A DNA stretch of 64,000 nt from Pseudarthrobacter sp. NIBRBAC000502772 (GTDB lineage: Bacteria; Actinomycetota; Actinomycetes; Actinomycetales; Micrococcaceae), in assembly GCF_006517235.1 (NCBI RefSeq), contig NZ_CP041188.1:1054001-1118000 (forward strand). Direction: 5' to 3'. A model generated the notes under the pieces. That model did no database searches, had not been told where the DNA came from, and saw only the letters and a program-made list of their open reading frames with translations. The position numbers and the translations under genes were made by a program. Shown piece after piece: positions 17,917 through 26,293 of the stretch (position 1 is its first letter; every line of letters begins with the position of its first letter).

Positions 17917-18342
17917 ATGGTCCACGTCAACGATCCTGCCGTTATTGAGCGCCTGATGCGAAACAAAGGGCGGTGGGCTATCGTGGGCCTGACCACCAAC
18001 GAGTGGCGCGCAGCCTACGACACCTCGCTGTTTATCCGCGACCGGCTCGGGATGGAGATCATCCCCGTCAACCTTCCCGGCGATGCCGTCCACGGCGAAA
18101 CCGGGTACCGTACCCTGGGTGAAATTCCCCCTGAAAAGCAACCCCTCGACGTCGTCGACTGTTTTGTGAACTCGCAGAAGGTCGGGGCGGTGGTGGACCA
18201 GGCAATTGCCGTGGGCGCCAAAGCCGTGTGGCTGCAGCTGGGTGTTATCGACGAAACGGCTGTGGACCGTGCCAAGGCCGCCGGCCTGGACGTGGTGATG
18301 GACGTTTGCCCCGCCCAGCAGGCGTGGAAGTACAACCTCTGA
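17917..18342 (+). CDS. CoA-binding domain protein (YccU-like), copy 2
   Basis: 141 aa from ATG 17917; ATG 17902 is an alternative that lies only a few bases after AGGGGAC. Same family as the protein at 16975-17469: KGRWAIVGLTTNEWRAAYDT, IIPVNLPGDAVHGETGYRTL, DVVDCFVNSQKVGAVVDQAI, KAVWLQLGVIDETAVDRAKA, VVMDVCPAQQAW. It is divergent from the sulfhydrylase remnant and ends flush against the stop of the convergent oxygenase gene. The pair flanking a dead sulfhydrylase suggests a remodelled sulfur-metabolism locus. Confidence 0.85.
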   Translation: MVHVNDPAVIERLMRNKGRWAIVGLTTNEWRAAYDTSLFIRDRLGMEIIPVNLPGDAVHGETGYRTLGEIPPEKQPLDVVDCFVNSQKVGAVVDQAIAVGAKAVWLQLGVIDETAVDRAKAAGLDVVMDVCPAQQAWKYNL

Positions 18343-19371
18343 TCAGCGCTGCATGAGTTCCGGGTAGTGGCGTTCGGTCACATCGGGGTGCGCGCGCATG
18401 CGGCCCTTGAGCATGTTCAGGCCAAAGGACGCGAGCATCGGGTTGGACGGATCGTCGGAGATGCCACGTGCCTGGGCTTTGAGCTCGGGAGGCAGGGGCA
18501 CCGGATCAATGACGGCATCCAGCCGCGGCGACCAGAAGAACGGGACTGAGTAGCGGTCCACGCCCGGTGGCGGCGCCTTGACCCGGTGGATCGTGGCGGC
18601 AAGGAAGCCTTCCGTGGCCACCTCCAGCATTTCGCCCAGGTTCACAACGAGTGCCCCGGGAACAGGCTCAACCGGCGCCCATTCAGTTGTCCCGGGCGGC
18701 AGCACTTCGAGGCCGCCCACCTCGTCCTGGAGGAGGAGGGTGACAAATCCGTAGTCAGCGTGGGAGCCCACGCCCTGGTTCCCGGCCGCCTCCACCACAC
18801 CGCCGACGTAATGCACCAGCTTGCCCATCCATGCGGGTTCGTTGCCGAAGGGCTCGTCGAAGTGGTCCTCCGGCAGTCCCAGGGAAACCGAGATGCCCCG
18901 CAGCAGTTCCATGCCCACACTGGACATCAGGTCGGCCCAGGCCATGGCCGCCGGCTTGAGCTCCGGCAACGCCTCATCGGGCCACATGTTGGGCCCCTGG
19001 AGGAGCCAGTACGGCTGGTCGGCCGGGTAATTGTGGACGGGCTCGCGCTCGGGGGAGTAGTCGATCTGCTCGCGGGCGTCGGCCCGTCCCTGCGTGACTT
19101 CGGTGCCCATCCGGGTGTAGCCGCGGAAGTGCGGGGAAATCCTGTTGTCCAGCTTCATCCGCTCCTCGAGGGGCAGGTCGAAGAAGCGTTTGATGAGGGC
19201 CAGCAGCTCCTCGGCCTGGCCGGGGGCGGCGCCGTAACCGGTGATTTGGAAGAAGCCCACGTTGTGGGCGGCGTCCCGCAGCTGGTCGATGAATTCGGGG
19301 CTGAAGGAGCCGTACGGCTGGCGTGCGGCGCTCATGTCCAGAACGGGGATGGTTGCCTGATCGGGTGACAT
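18343..19371 (-). CDS. 2-oxoglutarate/Fe(II)-dependent oxygenase, isopenicillin N synthase family
   Basis: 342 aa. An N-terminal DIOX_N region (IPVLDMSAARQPYG, VGFFQITGYGA, FFDLPLEERMKLDN) precedes the double-stranded beta-helix core with iron ligands His and Asp in VGSHADYGFVTLLLQD and the distal His in AATIHRVKAPP; the Arg of VDRYSVPFF is the usual 2-oxoglutarate carboxylate contact. By family it couples oxidation of a small molecule to decarboxylation of 2-oxoglutarate. The substrate is not known. It is unlikely to be isopenicillin N synthase itself, as no beta-lactam genes are near. Confidence 0.88.
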   Translation of the reverse strand: MSPDQATIPVLDMSAARQPYGSFSPEFIDQLRDAAHNVGFFQITGYGAAPGQAEELLALIKRFFDLPLEERMKLDNRISPHFRGYTRMGTEVTQGRADAREQIDYSPEREPVHNYPADQPYWLLQGPNMWPDEALPELKPAAMAWADLMSSVGMELLRGISVSLGLPEDHFDEPFGNEPAWMGKLVHYVGGVVEAAGNQGVGSHADYGFVTLLLQDEVGGLEVLPPGTTEWAPVEPVPGALVVNLGEMLEVATEGFLAATIHRVKAPPPGVDRYSVPFFWSPRLDAVIDPVPLPPELKAQARGISDDPSNPMLASFGLNMLKGRMRAHPDVTERHYPELMQR

Positions 19372-19416
19372 CTTCGCAGACTAGCACCGCCGGGAAGGGC
19401 TTTGTAGGCTCGGTCC

Positions 19417-19833
19417 ATGGACGCAGCCCAACTCAAGGCAATATGCCTGTCATTTCCCGGTGCCTTCGAGGATTTTCCCTTCGGTCCGGAGACCTCCGTG
19501 TTTAAGGTCCGGGCTGCCGTGGCAGGTGGCGCGCGGCATGAAGCCAAGATGTTTGCGGCGTCCGCCATGAACCCCGACGACTGGTCCGTGAGCCTGAAAT
19601 GTGAACCCGCCCTGGCTGAGCAGCTGCGGGCCGCCCACCCGGAAATCACCGGCGCGTGGCACATGAACAAGACCCATTGGAACGGCGTGCGGCTGGACGG
19701 AAACCTGCCCGATGCCATGGTCCGGGACATGGTGGAGGATTCCTACGACCTGGTGGTGGCCTCCCTGAGCCGCAAGCAACAGGAGCAGCTGGGATGGGCG
19801 CGGCTGTCCGGTTCTTCGGGCGGGCCCCGTTGA
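19417..19833 (+). CDS. MmcQ/YjbR family protein
   Basis: 138 aa. The stretch AICLSFPGAFEDFPFGPETS, MNPDDWSVSLKCEPALAEQL and HMNKTHWNGVRLDGNLPDAM fit the MmcQ/YjbR family (CyaY-like fold, DNA-binding-like), a small cytoplasmic protein group of unclear role. The DUF1990 reading frame starts inside its last 40 nt, so the two were translationally linked. Confidence 0.8.
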   Translation: MDAAQLKAICLSFPGAFEDFPFGPETSVFKVRAAVAGGARHEAKMFAASAMNPDDWSVSLKCEPALAEQLRAAHPEITGAWHMNKTHWNGVRLDGNLPDAMVRDMVEDSYDLVVASLSRKQQEQLGWARLSGSSGGPR

Positions 19834-20395
19834 CCGGGAAGCGCCTGGCTGCCGGCGGCCTCAACTACCCGGGCATCGGCTCCACCGAGCACGGCCGGGC
19901 GCCGGAAGGCTACCCCTGCCTCGTATCGCGGGAGTACCTTGGCGATGGACCGGCGGTCTACCGCCGGGTGGCGAACGCAATCCTTACCTGGGAACTGCAG
20001 CGTCGGTCCGGACTGCGCGTCCGGACCGAGTCCGACGTCGTGATCCCCGGCGCGCGCGTGGTGAGCGGGTTCGGCGTCGGGCCTTTCCGTATTAATGCCC
20101 CGTGCGAGTTAATGCCCCGTGCGAGGTGGTCTGGGTGCGGCGGCCGGTGCCGGGAGACGGCCCCCAGTCAGCGGGCTTCGGCTACGGCACGCTGCCCGGC
20201 CATCCTGAACGCGGCGAAGAAGCCTTCGAAGTTGAGATCGGCGCTGACGGGCGGGTGTTCCTGAAGATCACCGCCTTCAGCAGGCACGCGAACTGGTTCT
20301 ACCAGGCGGGAGGCCTGCTGGCCCGGGCGGCGCAACGGCACATCACTTCGCGATACGTTGGAGGGGCACGCCTCCTCGCCGCAGGTGAAAGCTGA
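19794..20395 (+). pseudogene. DUF1990 (UPF0548) gene broken by a 17-bp tandem duplication
   Basis: The first half reads from ATG 19794 (LNYPGIGSTEHGRAPEGYP, VANAILTWELQRRSGLRV, FGVGPFRINAPCE) and the second half continues in another frame (EVVWVRRPVPGDGPQSAGFG, TAFSRHANWFYQAGGLLARA) to 20395. The frames switch at two adjacent copies of TTAATGCCCCGTGCGAG (20092-20108 and 20109-20125). Removing one 17-bp copy restores a single frame of about 194 aa reading RINAPCEVVWV. DUF1990 proteins are conserved in actinobacteria, function unknown. As written, translation would run on in the wrong frame to 20264. Confidence 0.85.
20092..20125 (+). repeat. 17-bp perfect tandem duplication inside the DUF1990 gene
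   Basis: TTAATGCCCCGTGCGAG is present twice with no spacer. Seventeen is not a multiple of three, so the duplication causes the frameshift described for the gene. Such duplications can revert by slippage. Confidence 0.95.
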
Positions 20396-20409
20396 TCAGG
20401 AGAAGGTAC

Positions 20410-21036
20410 ATGCTGGACCAATCGACCCTTGACCGCCTATGGAACTTTGGGGATCCCGAGCTGTCCGAACAGCGCTTCCGGGACGCCCTTGCTGACCCAA
20501 CCTACGACACCTACGAAAAGGCCGAACTCGCCACGCAGCATGGCCGGGCCATTGGCTTGCAGGGCCGCTACGAGGAGGCGGATGCCTTGCTGGACTCCGT
20601 GGACGGCGAGGAAGAACCCACCGTCGGCGTGCGGATCCTGCTGGAACGCGGACGCGTCCTGAACTCCAGCGGCCACGCCGCCATGGCCGTACCCCTGTTC
20701 GAACAGGCAGCCGAGCTCGGCGACCACTTCGGCGAGGAGTTCCTCGCCGTCGACGCGCTGCACATGCTGGCCCTGGCAGACTCCACCCACGCTGAACTGT
20801 GGACCCGGAGCGCCCTCGAATACGCGTCCACCGCCCACGATCCGCACACACGGCGCTGGATGGTGGCGCTGCACAACAACCTCGGCTGGACTTTCCACGG
20901 CGCCGGCCGGTTCACAGAGGCTCTGGTGGAGTTCCAGCTGGCCGAACAGTGGGCCGAACGGGCAGGAACCCCGGCGCAGCAGCAGGCCGCACGTGAGGCC
21001 ATCAAGGCCTGTGACCTTGCCCTGGCCGCAGGCTGA
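20410..21036 (+). CDS. TPR-like hypothetical protein
   Basis: 208 aa; GGAGAAGG lies 5-12 nt before ATG 20410. The sequence is built of helical pairs with tetratricopeptide character (ELATQHGRAIGLQGRYEEAD, LLERGRVLNSSGHAAMAVPL, VALHNNLGWTFHGAGRFTEA). It has no signal peptide, membrane helix or catalytic motif. Such proteins usually act as protein-binding scaffolds. It is followed by a monooxygenase-like gene 34 nt on, probably the same transcript. Confidence 0.7.
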   Translation: MLDQSTLDRLWNFGDPELSEQRFRDALADPTYDTYEKAELATQHGRAIGLQGRYEEADALLDSVDGEEEPTVGVRILLERGRVLNSSGHAAMAVPLFEQAAELGDHFGEEFLAVDALHMLALADSTHAELWTRSALEYASTAHDPHTRRWMVALHNNLGWTFHGAGRFTEALVEFQLAEQWAERAGTPAQQQAAREAIKACDLALAAG

Positions 21037-21070
21037 ACAACCCACACCCCCGCAACGGAAGGAATACCGC

Positions 21071-21388
21071 ATGATCTTCATCGTCGTGAAATTCAAGGTC
21101 AAACCCGAGTGGTCCGAGCGCTGGCTGGGCCTCGTTGACGCTTTTACCCAAGCCACACGGGCGGAGCCCGGCAACCTGTGGTTCGACTGGTCCCGCAGTG
21201 TGGATGACCCCAACGAGTTTGTCCTGGTGGAAGCCTTCAAGGACGACGCCGCCGGGGAACACGTCAACAGCACGCACTTCAAGCAGGCCATGGCGGACAT
21301 GCCGCAGGCGCTGGCCGAGACGCCGCGCATCATCAGCCGCCAGCTCGACGGCGACGGCTGGGACCGGATGGGCGAACTCACCATCTGA
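21071..21388 (+). CDS. Antibiotic biosynthesis monooxygenase (ABM) domain protein
   Basis: 105 aa from ATG 21071 after GGAAGGAATACCGC. It has the ABM/YgiN ferredoxin-like pattern: IFIVVKFKVKPEWSERWLGL, AEPGNLWFDWSRSVDDPNEF, VLVEAFKDDAAGEHVNSTHF. Members are small dimeric, cofactor-free quinol monooxygenases or haem-degrading enzymes; this one lacks any visible metal or haem ligand set, so it is best called a putative quinol monooxygenase. A 60-nt hairpin repeat follows 4 nt after its stop. Confidence 0.8.
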   Translation: MIFIVVKFKVKPEWSERWLGLVDAFTQATRAEPGNLWFDWSRSVDDPNEFVLVEAFKDDAAGEHVNSTHFKQAMADMPQALAETPRIISRQLDGDGWDRMGELTI

Positions 21389-21392
21389 CCCC

Positions 21393-21452
21393 ATCGATTG
21401 CTCCGTAACCGCTCTTTTGACCCCTCAAAACGGCGGTTACGGAGCAGTCGAT
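21393..21452. repeat. 60-nt hairpin repeat, copy 1
   Basis: Arms ATCGATTGCTCCGTAACCGC and GCGGTTACGGAGCAGTCGAT frame a centre CTCTTTTGA/TCAAAACG; about 25 of 28 arm positions pair. It lies between the ABM gene and the DUF503 gene and begins 4 nt after a stop codon. The T-run in the middle and its place suggest it can also act as a terminator. Related copies are at 21761 and 22818, each exactly 60 nt. Confidence 0.9.
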
Positions 21453-21463
21453 ACGATTACTGC

Positions 21464-21757
21464 ATGTGGATCGGCTGGATTGAATTCGACATCCTCCTTG
21501 GCGACGTCCAGAGCCTGAAGGAGAAACGTTCCGTCATCAGGCCGCTGCTGGCCGAGCTCAAGCGCCGCTTCGACGTGTCCGTCGCGGAGGTGGGGGACCA
21601 CGACCAGTACCGCCGCTCGCAGGTGGGCGCCGGGCTGGTGGCAGCAGACCGGGCGCACGTCGTGGAGGTGCTCACCGCCGTCGAACGCTTTGTGGCCGCC
21701 CGGCCCGAATTTGAGCTGCTCAGCTCGAGGCAGCGGGAGCTCCGCAGCGACGACTGA
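21464..21757 (+). CDS. DUF503 family protein (YlxP-like)
   Basis: 97 aa from ATG 21464. The pattern MWIGWIEFDILLGDVQSLKE, KRSVIRPLLAELKRRFDVSV, AEVGDHDQYRRSQVGAGLVA is that of DUF503, a small dimeric ferredoxin-like protein sometimes encoded near nusA-infB-rbfA. Here it is not in that context. Function is unknown. It is enclosed by two copies of the 60-nt hairpin repeat, with the first ending 11 nt before its start. Confidence 0.8.
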   Translation: MWIGWIEFDILLGDVQSLKEKRSVIRPLLAELKRRFDVSVAEVGDHDQYRRSQVGAGLVAADRAHVVEVLTAVERFVAARPEFELLSSRQRELRSDD

Positions 21758-21760
21758 CTC

Positions 21761-21820
21761 ATCGACTGCTCCGTAGGCGCCCTTTTGAATACCCAAAACG
21801 GCGCCTACGGAGCAATCGAT
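21761..21820. repeat. 60-nt hairpin repeat, copy 2
   Basis: Arms ATCGACTGCTCCGTAGGCGC and GCGCCTACGGAGCAATCGAT. Compared with copy 1, AACCGC/GCGGTT has become AGGCGC/GCGCCT on both arms, so pairing is kept while the sequence changes. It starts 3 nt after the DUF503 stop. Confidence 0.9.
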
Positions 21821-21873
21821 GAGGGCTGTGGATAACTTCTGCAGCGCACGCCGTATTCTGCTCTGATGAATCC

Positions 21874-22815
21874 ATGAAGACCCCACGCCCGCTGCCCGAG
21901 GAACTGCAGGACCGCCCGTTCACAGTTGTCGAGGCGGCGCGCGCCGGAGTGTCGCACAAGCGGCTGCGACACCGGACACTGCATCGGCTCGGCAAGGGGA
22001 TCCGGTCGGAAAGCCCGACGGCGGAACTCCCCTTGGGTGACAGGGTCCGGCCCTTCATCGAGGTCAATGAGCGATGCGCCGCGTCGCACCTCACCGCGGC
22101 GGAGATGCTTCTGCTGCCGCGACGTCAGCAGAAGGGGACTCCAGAGATGTTTCATGTCATCAGGCCTGAGGGATCGGCACACCTGAACAGGCCGCACGTA
22201 ATTGTGCACCGCATGAAGCTTTACAGCGATGAGGTCACCACAGTTGACGGGATTCCAGTGACTACCCCGGAGCGGACCTGGCTGGACATGGCGGAAATGC
22301 TGTCAGTGGACGAGCTTGTGGCCATGGGGGACAGCTGTGTGCGCGTGCCGAGGGCGGCGTTTGAAGGCAGGGACATGCCGCTTTGCAGCTTGGCTGATCT
22401 GCAGCGAATGATCGACAGGCACAAGGGAAAGCGCGGGCTGCGCAGGGCCAAGGAAGCCATCAAACTCATCCGCGTGGGATCTGACTCGTCGCAGGAGACG
22501 CTGTTGAGGCTGGCCATGGTGAGGGCGGGGCTGCCGGAACCGGAATTGAACGTGCCAATCATCGGCGACGACGGAATACGCCATCATGAGCCGGACCTGT
22601 CCTACCGCAAGTACCGGATCGGAATTGAGTACGAAGGTGAACAGCACGGCGATGAAGGGCAGGTCGTCCGGGACATCACCCGTTCGGAGAGGTACGGGAC
22701 GCTGGGGTGGAGGGAAGTCCGCATTTCCAAGCGGCACATGGTCAACGAAGCGAAGCCTGCTATTTCCAAAATCCGCACAGCCCTGGTCCAGGCGGGGTGG
22801 CGCATGGGCCGTTAA
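21874..22815 (+). CDS. AbiEi-like/DUF559 (VSR-endonuclease-like) protein
   Basis: 313 aa. The N-terminal half resembles the winged-helix and following region of AbiEi-type proteins (FTVVEAARAGVSHKRLRHRT, VTTVDGIPVTTPERTWLDMA). The C-terminal part has a DUF559/VSR-like nuclease core: HHEPDLSYRKYRIGIEYEGE with Asp and Glu-x-Glu in PD-(D/E)XK spacing, then WREVRISKRHM. Actinobacteria carry many such proteins, often alone; they may be orphan defence or mobile nuclease-type genes. No toxin partner is beside it. It is bracketed by hairpin copies 2 and 3. Confidence 0.7.
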   Translation: MKTPRPLPEELQDRPFTVVEAARAGVSHKRLRHRTLHRLGKGIRSESPTAELPLGDRVRPFIEVNERCAASHLTAAEMLLLPRRQQKGTPEMFHVIRPEGSAHLNRPHVIVHRMKLYSDEVTTVDGIPVTTPERTWLDMAEMLSVDELVAMGDSCVRVPRAAFEGRDMPLCSLADLQRMIDRHKGKRGLRRAKEAIKLIRVGSDSSQETLLRLAMVRAGLPEPELNVPIIGDDGIRHHEPDLSYRKYRIGIEYEGEQHGDEGQVVRDITRSERYGTLGWREVRISKRHMVNEAKPAISKIRTALVQAGWRMGR

Positions 22816-22817
22816 GC

Positions 22818-22877
22818 ATCGATTGCTCCGCAACCGCCTTTTTGAGGGTTCAAAAGGGCGTTTACGGAGCAATCGAT
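22818..22877. repeat. 60-nt hairpin repeat, copy 3
   Basis: Arms ATCGATTGCTCCGCAACCGC and GCGTTTACGGAGCAATCGAT around CTTTTTGAGGGTTCAAAAGG. It starts 3 nt after the stop of the DUF559 gene and lies between that gene and the convergent purL, where it could end both transcripts. Confidence 0.9.
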
Positions 22878-22939
22878 GGCTGGGCCCACGCCGCCAGGGT
22901 TCCCTGGCCGAGCTTGCGAGGCTAGGGCGGCGGTGGGGA

Positions 22940-25270
22940 CTAGCCGAAGTACTTCGGCAGGGTCGCCTCGTGGGCTTCGCGGAGGGCGTCCAGCGACATG
23001 GTGTCCACGCCGTTGATCTCCAGGTTGCCGCTGGCCGCGTCCACCACGCCGATGCGGGTGTGGGCAAAGCCACGGGCCGTGCACATGTCCTTGAACCGGA
23101 CCTCTTCCGAGCGGGGCACGCCGACAACCGCGCGGCCCTGGGACTCGGAGAACAGTGCCGTGAACAGGTCCACGCCGTCGCGGTCCAGGACATCCTGCAG
23201 GGCGATCCGGGCACCCACGCCATAGCGCAGTGCGGACTCCACCAAGGCTGCCGCAAGGCCGCCCTCTGAGAGGTCGTGCGCGGAGTCCACCATGCCGTCG
23301 CGGGATGCGTTGATCAGGATTTCACCCAGCTCGCGTTCGGCGGCGAGGTCAACCTTGGGCGGCAGTCCACCAAGGTGGCCGCGCATGTTGGCCCACTCGG
23401 AACCGTCCAGCTCGGCCGCCGTCGTGCCCAGCAGGTAGATGGCCTGGCCGTCTTCACGCCAGCCCGACGGCGTGCGGCGGGCGACGTCGTCGAGCTTGCC
23501 CAGCACTGCCACCACGGGGGAGGGGTGGATGGGCGTGGTGCCGGTCTGGTTGTACAGCGAGACGTTGCCGCCGGTGACCGGGATGCCCAGCACCATGCAG
23601 GCATCGGACAGGCCGCGGATGGCCTCCGCGAGCTGCCACATGACGTCCGGGTCCTCGGGGGAGCCGAAGTTCAGGCAGTCGCTGACGGCCATCGGTACCG
23701 CGCCGGAGGTGGCCACGTTGCGGTAGGCCTCGGCCAGCGCCAGCTGTGCGCCGTGGTACGGGTCCAGGTAGGTGTAGCGGCCGTTGGCGTCGGTGGCCAG
23801 GGCAACGCCCAGGCCGGTTTCCTCGTCCACGCGGACCACGCCGGCGTCGTCCGGGAACGCCAATGCGGTGTTGCCGCCGACGTACCGGTCGTACTGGTTG
23901 GTGATCCAGTCCTTGCTGCACATGTTCGGTGAGGCCACGAGCTCGGTTACGGCGGCAGCCAGTTCCGCGGGGGCGGAGGGGCGGCCGGCGTCCTGGACGG
24001 ATCCGGTGAAGGAATCGGCCTGGACGGAGTCCTGCCACTCGGGGCGGGCGTACGGGCGGTCATACACGGGGCCGTCGTGGGCCACGGTGCGCGGGTCGAC
24101 ATCCACGATGACTACGCCGTCCCAGGTGATGATCAGGCGGCCGGTGTCGGTGACCTCGCCGAGCCAGGAGTACTCCACGGCCCACTTGTCCATGACAGCT
24201 TCGAAGGCGGCGATGTTCTCCGGGGTGACCACGGCCATCATGCGTTCCTGCGACTCGGACATCAGGATTTCGCCCGGGGTCAGCGTGGGGTCGCGCAGCA
24301 GGACGGAGGTCAGTTCGACTTCCATGCCGCCGTCGCCGTTGGAGGCGAGCTCGGACGTGGCGCAGGAGATGCCAGCGGCGCCGAGGTCCTGGATGCCCTC
24401 AACGAGGGAACCCTTGAAGAGCTCCAGGCAGCACTCGATCAGGACCTTCTCGGCGAAGGGGTCGCCCACCTGGACGGCGGGGCGCTTGGACGGCTTGGTG
24501 TCGTCGAAGGACTCGGAGGCCAGCACCGAGGCGCCCCCGATGCCGTCGCCGCCGGTGCGTGCACCGAACAGGACCACCTTGTTGCCCTTGCCGGACGCGT
24601 TGGCGAGGCGGATGTCCTCGTGGCGCATCACGCCGACAGCCAGCGCGTTAACCAGCGGGTTGCCCTGGTAGACGGAATCGAAGACCATTTCGCCGCCGAT
24701 GTTGGGCAGGCCCAGGGAGTTTCCGTAGCCGCCGATGCCGGCCACGGCACCGTGCATGACGCGGGCGGTGTCCGGGTGGTCGATGGCGCCGAAACGCAGC
24801 GGGTCCATCACGGCAACCGGGCGGGCGCCCATGGAGATGATGTCACGGACAATGCCGCCGATGCCGGTGGCAGCACCCTGGTAGGGCTCCACGAACGACG
24901 GCGAGTTGTGGGACTCGATCTTGAACGTCACGGCCCAGCCGTCGCCCAGGTTGGTGACGCCGGCGTTTTCGCCGATGCCCACCAGCATGTCCTTCTTCAT
25001 CTCGTCGGTCACCTTTTCGCCGAACTGGCGCAGGTGGTTCTTCGAGGACTTGTAGGAGCAGTGCTCGCTCCACATCACGGAGTACATGGCCAGCTCGGCG
25101 CCGGTGGGACGGCGCCCCAGGACCTTCACTACCTCATCGAACTCGTTCTGCTTCAGGCCCAGTTCGGCCCACGGGAGTTCGGTGTCCGGCGTTTTGGCAG
25201 CGTTCTCGACGGTGTCGATATTGAACTTCTTGGTCTCGACAGGCTCGACCACCGAATTGATCTCGGTCAT
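22940..25270 (-). CDS. purL: Phosphoribosylformylglycinamidine synthase subunit PurL
   Basis: 776 aa, the small-type PurL that works with PurS and PurQ to turn FGAR, glutamine and ATP into FGAM in purine synthesis. It has the catalytic [20 protein letters not shown]-binding [33 protein letters not shown] glycine loop (written [17 protein letters not shown]), and a second half with [18 protein letters not shown]. The N-terminal SVVEPVETK is encoded by the dispersed repeat also seen at 17500-17544. It overlaps purQ by 4 nt. Confidence 0.96.
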   Translation of the reverse strand: MTEINSVVEPVETKKFNIDTVENAAKTPDTELPWAELGLKQNEFDEVVKVLGRRPTGAELAMYSVMWSEHCSYKSSKNHLRQFGEKVTDEMKKDMLVGIGENAGVTNLGDGWAVTFKIESHNSPSFVEPYQGAATGIGGIVRDIISMGARPVAVMDPLRFGAIDHPDTARVMHGAVAGIGGYGNSLGLPNIGGEMVFDSVYQGNPLVNALAVGVMRHEDIRLANASGKGNKVVLFGARTGGDGIGGASVLASESFDDTKPSKRPAVQVGDPFAEKVLIECCLELFKGSLVEGIQDLGAAGISCATSELASNGDGGMEVELTSVLLRDPTLTPGEILMSESQERMMAVVTPENIAAFEAVMDKWAVEYSWLGEVTDTGRLIITWDGVVIVDVDPRTVAHDGPVYDRPYARPEWQDSVQADSFTGSVQDAGRPSAPAELAAAVTELVASPNMCSKDWITNQYDRYVGGNTALAFPDDAGVVRVDEETGLGVALATDANGRYTYLDPYHGAQLALAEAYRNVATSGAVPMAVSDCLNFGSPEDPDVMWQLAEAIRGLSDACMVLGIPVTGGNVSLYNQTGTTPIHPSPVVAVLGKLDDVARRTPSGWREDGQAIYLLGTTAAELDGSEWANMRGHLGGLPPKVDLAAERELGEILINASRDGMVDSAHDLSEGGLAAALVESALRYGVGARIALQDVLDRDGVDLFTALFSESQGRAVVGVPRSEEVRFKDMCTARGFAHTRIGVVDAASGNLEINGVDTMSLDALREAHEATLPKYFG
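25229..25255 (-). repeat. Interspersed repeat unit inside the purL 5' end
   Basis: On the coding strand this is TCGGTGGTCGAGCCTGTCGAGACCAAG-like sequence (27 nt, given here by key parts TCGGTGGTCGAGCC and GTCGAGACC), encoding SVVEPVETK near the PurL N-terminus. It matches the unit at 17518-17544 at 23 of 27 positions. The segment precedes the conserved PurL domain and is probably an in-frame acquisition. Confidence 0.7.
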
Positions 25271-26040
25271 TTGTTGCCTCCCACAATCTTGTTCAGTACG
25301 GAGGTGAAGAAACCCAGTCCGTCGGTGTCGGACCCGCCGATCCCGTCCAGGGATTCGGGGCCGAAGCCAACTTCCACCGCGTGCTCGGGGTGGGGCATAA
25401 GTCCCACCACGTTGCCAGCGGCGTTGGAGATGCCGGCGATGTCGCGGCGGGAGCCGTTGGGGTTGAAGCCCACGTAGCGGAACACCACGCGTCCTTCAGC
25501 TTCGAGCGCGTCCAGGACCTTTTCGTCGGCGATGTACTGGCCGTCCTGGTTCTTCAGCGGAACCGTGATTTCCTGGCCGGCCTCGTAGTCCAGGGTCCAG
25601 GCGGTGTTGCTGTTTTCCACCCGCAGGACCTGGTCGCGGCACATGAACTTCAGGTGGTCGTTCTTGATCATGGAGCCGGGCAGCAGGTGCGACTCGGTAA
25701 GGATCTGAAAGCCGTTGCAGATGCCCAGCACGGGCAGCTTGGCATCGGAGTTGGCGGCGTCGATGATTTTGGACATCAGCGGCGCGAAGCGGGCAATGGC
25801 GCCGGCGCGGAGGTAGTCGCCGTAGGAGAAACCGCCGGGAATAACGACGGCGTCCACGTCACCCAGGGTGGTGTCTGCGTGCCAGAGCGGCACTGCGGTG
25901 CCGCCGGCGAGCCGGACCGCCCGGGCGGCGTCGCGGTCGTCAAGGGTGCCTGGGAAGGTGACGACGCCGATCCGGGCACCGGCGAGCCGGGGCTCGGCGG
26001 CGACGGCGATGGCCTCGCCGATCAAGGGAAGTTCAGTCAT
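25267..26040 (-). CDS. purQ: Phosphoribosylformylglycinamidine synthase subunit PurQ
   Basis: 257 aa. Class I glutamine amidotransferase that releases ammonia for PurL. Nucleophile Cys108 lies in [14 protein letters not shown], and the His-Glu pair in [11 protein letters not shown]. The core starts at [20 protein letters not shown], so there is a 20-residue N-terminal extension compared with the shortest PurQ proteins. It lies between purS and purL with a 1-nt gap to purS and a 4-nt overlap to purL. Confidence 0.96.
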   Translation of the reverse strand: MTELPLIGEAIAVAAEPRLAGARIGVVTFPGTLDDRDAARAVRLAGGTAVPLWHADTTLGDVDAVVIPGGFSYGDYLRAGAIARFAPLMSKIIDAANSDAKLPVLGICNGFQILTESHLLPGSMIKNDHLKFMCRDQVLRVENSNTAWTLDYEAGQEITVPLKNQDGQYIADEKVLDALEAEGRVVFRYVGFNPNGSRRDIAGISNAAGNVVGLMPHPEHAVEVGFGPESLDGIGGSDTDGLGFFTSVLNKIVGGNK

Positions 26041-26041
26041 C

Positions 26042-26293
26042 TCAGGCCTCGACGACCTCGACGTTGACGACGTCTTCGATCACGGGGTTGGACAGCAGGG
26101 TCTCGGCGGCTTCGCGGGCCTGGGCCAGGATTGCGTCGGTCACCTCGCCCTCAACCGTCAGTTCGAAGCGCTTGCCCTGGCGGACAGAGCTAAAGCTGGT
26201 GAAGCCCAGACGGGGGAGTGCACCCACGATGGCCTTCCCCTGCGGGTCCAGAATCTCGGGCTTGGGCATGACGTCAACAACGATCCGGGGCAT
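26042..26293 (-). CDS. purS: Phosphoribosylformylglycinamidine synthase subunit PurS
   Basis: 83 aa from ATG 26293, preceded by CAGGAGTTGCCGG. The small dimeric PurS bridges PurL and Pur[21 protein letters not shown] and [15 protein letters not shown] are typical of the family. An upstream in-frame extension to 26341 has no family match. First gene of purS-purQ-purL. Confidence 0.93.
   Translation of the reverse strand: MPRIVVDVMPKPEILDPQGKAIVGALPRLGFTSFSSVRQGKRFELTVEGEVTDAILAQAREAAETLLSNPVIEDVVNVEVVEA

Noticed and set aside
21393..22877. Three 60-nt repeats considered as a CRISPR array
   Set aside because: They are 300-1000 nt apart with genes between them, and each is an internal palindrome. 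They fit REP/terminator-like elements.
24077..25477. A 466-codon plus-strand frame opposite purL and the end of purQ
   Set aside because: Antisense shadow of two strongly supported genes; composition (His/Val/Gly/Asp-rich) is typical of such shadows.
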